From contig JANTGN010000123.1 in NCBI GenBank assembly GCA_024762895.1, positions 1 through 7,798 on the forward strand: a stretch of 7,798 bases of DNA, given 5' to 3'. Position numbers and translations under genes: made by a program. A model generated the notes under the pieces. The model saw only the letters and a program-made list of their open reading frames with translations. It had not been told where the DNA came from and made no database searches. Below, one piece after another: positions 6,377 to 7,798 of the stretch (position 1 is the first letter of the stretch; the number at the start of each line of letters is the position of its first letter). This DNA comes from Thiotrichales bacterium. GTDB lineage: Bacteria > Pseudomonadota > Gammaproteobacteria > J044.

Positions 6377-6844
6377 ATGAATAAAATCTATCTGACTACT
6401 ATAGCCGCCCTGGTACTGATTATTGCGTTCGGGACCTATAAATTCATGATCCAGGGCAGTGTAGAAGAAAGCCAGGATGGTCGATTGTCCCTACAACTGG
6501 ATGCGGGCGAACGGGACCTGGTGTTAATGGAAATGCGTGTTTTCCTGGAAAACGTGCAAAAGATAACACAGGCAATCACGGAAAAAGATATGGAACGTGT
6601 CGCCGAGTACGCAAGAAAAGTCGGAAGGGCCGCCCAGGGCGAAATACCTGGCTCTCTCATGGGAAAGCTTCCCCTGGAGTTTAAAAAACTGGGCTTCGAT
6701 ACACATTCTAAATTTGATCAGCTTGCCCTGGATGCGGAGCAACTAGGAGACGAGCAGCATAGCCTGACCCAGTTATCGGTATTAATGCAAAACTGCGTAG
6801 CCTGTCATGCAGCCTACCGCATCGACATAGCAGCCAGTCAATAA
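6377..6844 (+). CDS. Membrane-anchored cytochrome c'-like monohaem protein
   Basis: A complete 155-residue protein. Residues 4-24 are hydrophobic and serve as signal anchor; no clear cleavage site follows. The rest is helical, and the single haem site CVACH (C140, C143, H144) is very near the C terminus. A C-terminal CxxCH after three helices is the arrangement of cytochrome c'/c-556 four-helix bundles. In low-spin members the sixth ligand is a methionine in helix 1, and M51 or M53 (VLMEMRVFLENV) are candidates here. It would act on the periplasmic face in electron transfer or in binding NO or other gases; the partner is not visible. The ATG at 6377 has no clear Shine-Dalgarno sequence, so translation may be weak. 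It is transcribed away from the efflux operon from the shared 233-base gap, and nothing ties it functionally to the pump. Confidence 0.85.
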   Translation: MNKIYLTTIAALVLIIAFGTYKFMIQGSVEESQDGRLSLQLDAGERDLVLMEMRVFLENVQKITQAITEKDMERVAEYARKVGRAAQGEIPGSLMGKLPLEFKKLGFDTHSKFDQLALDAEQLGDEQHSLTQLSVLMQNCVACHAAYRIDIAASQ

Positions 6845-7031
6845 TCAAGTTTGTCGGGCCCTGCTGCAGTCAGTCCCTCAGGCAGAAAGTCATTAATGCT
6901 CAGGCCCGCAAAGACCAGGGTTATTATTCCAGCTCCGGTTTTACCCATTGGTAATCGTTAGAACAGCCATTCCCTATACCCATCCTGGCTATCGATCAGG
7001 GTCGATTTCTTCAAGCTTTCAATCTTACGAT

Positions 7032-7451
7032 TCATTGCTTTTCAATCCGAGAGGCTCGAATCATTTCCTGTTGATGAATATCTTCCAGAACCAACAGCCC
7101 ATTTTCAAATCGCATCAAATCGACTGCTTCCAACGCCTTTATCATTCGTCCCTCCTGATCCATCAGCGCCTCCGCACACATCATCATCGTCACCCCCATT
7201 GGAGAGCCAATCTTTAGCTTATTTCCTTTCAAGATATAACTACCGAAAAAACGATTACAACTAGCATTACCAGCGAGTTTATTGTCCTCGGAAAAACTGA
7301 TCCTGGCGGGACTGTAGTCAATCACAGGCCGGCCAGCGATAGACTCGATTTGCCACTCCCCAATCAGATCCTGACTGAAATCATGAACACTCACGGAAGC
7401 ACATCCCGACATCAACAGAACCAACAGGCCAGAGAATACTAATCGTTTCAT
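7032..7451 (-). CDS. META/HslJ-domain lipoprotein
   Basis: A complete 139-residue protein. Its signal peptide (1-16) ends in the lipobox-like LMSGC with C17 as the lipidated residue; methionine at -3 is slightly unusual. The mature part holds one META (DUF306) domain: GEWQIESIAGRPV (31-43), ISFSEDNKLAGNASCNRFFGSY (51-72) and MMMCAEALMDQE (89-100). The paired cysteines C65 and C92 are those typical of HslJ-type proteins. S18 of the mature protein is not an aspartate at +2, so sorting to the outer membrane is expected. HslJ-type proteins are linked to heat shock and novobiocin tolerance in Escherichia coli; the molecular role is unclear. AGAGGTGA just before the ATG at 7451 is a strong ribosome site. 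The gene is divergent from the ABC ATPase and convergent with the cytochrome gene. Confidence 0.9.
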   Translation of the reverse strand: MKRLVFSGLLVLLMSGCASVSVHDFSQDLIGEWQIESIAGRPVIDYSPARISFSEDNKLAGNASCNRFFGSYILKGNKLKIGSPMGVTMMMCAEALMDQEGRMIKALEAVDLMRFENGLLVLEDIHQQEMIRASRIEKQ

Positions 7452-7488
7452 TTATCACCTCTGAATAATTCATGACAGGCCTTCATGA

Positions 7489-7517
7489 TAGACCCACCGT
7501 GATCACTACACTATGAT
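7489..7517 (+). promoter_or_regulatory. Candidate promoter of the ABC transporter gene
   Basis: TAGACC (7489-7494, four of six -35 matches) is followed after 17 bases by TATGAT (7512-7517, five of six -10 matches). A transcript would begin near 7524. That would exclude the in-frame ATG at 7513 as the start of the ATPase and leave 7555 or 7585. It lies in the 133-base gap shared with the divergent lipoprotein gene. Confidence 0.35.
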
Positions 7518-7584
7518 AAAAGCCGACACTTTCGGGTTACCGGTCTTAAATAAAATGCATTATGCTGCTCATCGAGACTACCGC

Positions 7585-7798
7585 ATGCTACTTAGTACCG
7601 ATCATCTGCATTATGGCTATCATGAGGCCGGTCTGGAGCATACGGTATTAGACGATGTTGCCCTGTCGCTGAGACGTGGTGAACGTGTGGCCTTGCTGGG
7701 GAGTAGCGGATCGGGCAAGTCGACACTACTCAATCTGATCGGCGGCATCGATACACCCAGTCAGGGTTCGATTCGCATAGCCGATGAGATTATCTCCG
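7585..7798 (+). CDS. ABC transporter ATP-binding protein (LolD/MacB-like), N-terminal part, cut by window edge
   Basis: The first 71 codons of an ABC ATPase are visible. Residues 1-12 give the A-loop strand, with Tyr near 10-12. VLDDVALSLRRGERVALLGSSGSGKST contains the Walker A motif GSSGSGKST, which is followed by LLNLIGGIDTPSQGSIRI. The GGIDTPSQG turn is typical of the LolD/MacB/YbbA group, which work with FtsX-like permeases in lipoprotein release, peptide or drug export. Which of these applies cannot be told without the permease downstream. ATG 7585 was chosen because it places the A-loop at the normal distance from the N terminus; in-frame ATGs at 7555 and 7513 would add 10 or 24 residues that do not look like the family. 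None of the three has a strong ribosome site. Confidence 0.88.
   Translation, partial: MLLSTDHLHYGYHEAGLEHTVLDDVALSLRRGERVALLGSSGSGKSTLLNLIGGIDTPSQGSIRIADEIIS

Noticed and set aside
6855..6908. CGGGCC...GGCCCG inverted repeat after the cytochrome gene as terminator
   Set aside because: The arms are 42 bases apart and no U-run follows; it is too weak to call.
6948..7217. Plus-strand ORF of 89 codons
   Set aside because: It overlaps the META lipoprotein antisense and has no domain or ribosome site.
1..7798. CRISPR array, tRNA/rRNA genes, insertion sequences
   Set aside because: No spaced repeats, cloverleaf-like sequences, transposase or terminal inverted repeats were seen on either strand.

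Overview
The window looks like chromosomal DNA of a gammaproteobacterium. The gene types (RND efflux pair, cytochrome c'-like protein, META-domain lipoprotein, LolD/MacB-like ATPase), the moderate GC content, strong AGGAGG-type ribosome sites and sigma70-like promoters all suggest this. The genus cannot be fixed from sequence alone. I see no insertion sequence, CRISPR array, tRNA, rRNA or phage gene.

Layout. (1) 1-542, minus: the N-terminal 180 codons of an extended short-chain dehydrogenase/epimerase, cut by the window edge. Its promoter carries a perfect 16-bp palindrome and a degenerate second copy, as expected for a TetR-type repressor. (2) 543-861: 319 bases without a recognised gene. 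They hold that promoter, a plus-strand TTGACA element overlapping a second dyad, and a clear intrinsic terminator at 721-742; together these could delimit a small RNA. The rest of this stretch (743-861) shows only a weak hairpin. (3) 862-1098, minus: a 78-residue ferredoxin-fold protein resembling heavy-metal-associated domains but lacking the CxxC motif, with its own promoter. (4) 6143 to 1240, minus: a tight three-gene operon. In order it encodes a membrane fusion protein, an RND inner-membrane pump (the two genes abut as TAAATG) and an exported SAM-dependent methyltransferase 14 bases further on. (5) 6144-6376: a divergent promoter region. (6) 6377-6844, plus: a membrane-anchored cytochrome c'-like monohaem protein. 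(7) 7451-7032, minus: a META/HslJ-type lipoprotein. (8) 7585 to the end, plus: the start of an ABC transporter ATPase, divergent from the lipoprotein.

How it fits together. The fusion protein and RND pump form two thirds of a tripartite efflux system. The outer-membrane channel is not in this window, and the operon position where it often sits is taken by a methyltransferase with a signal peptide. The most interesting points are that exported enzyme, whose signal resembles a twin-arginine signal and whose start lies behind a nine-codon upstream ORF; the twin operator in front of an epimerase lacking the usual YxxxK motif; and the possible small RNA at about 672-742. Nothing here is clearly a wholly new system.
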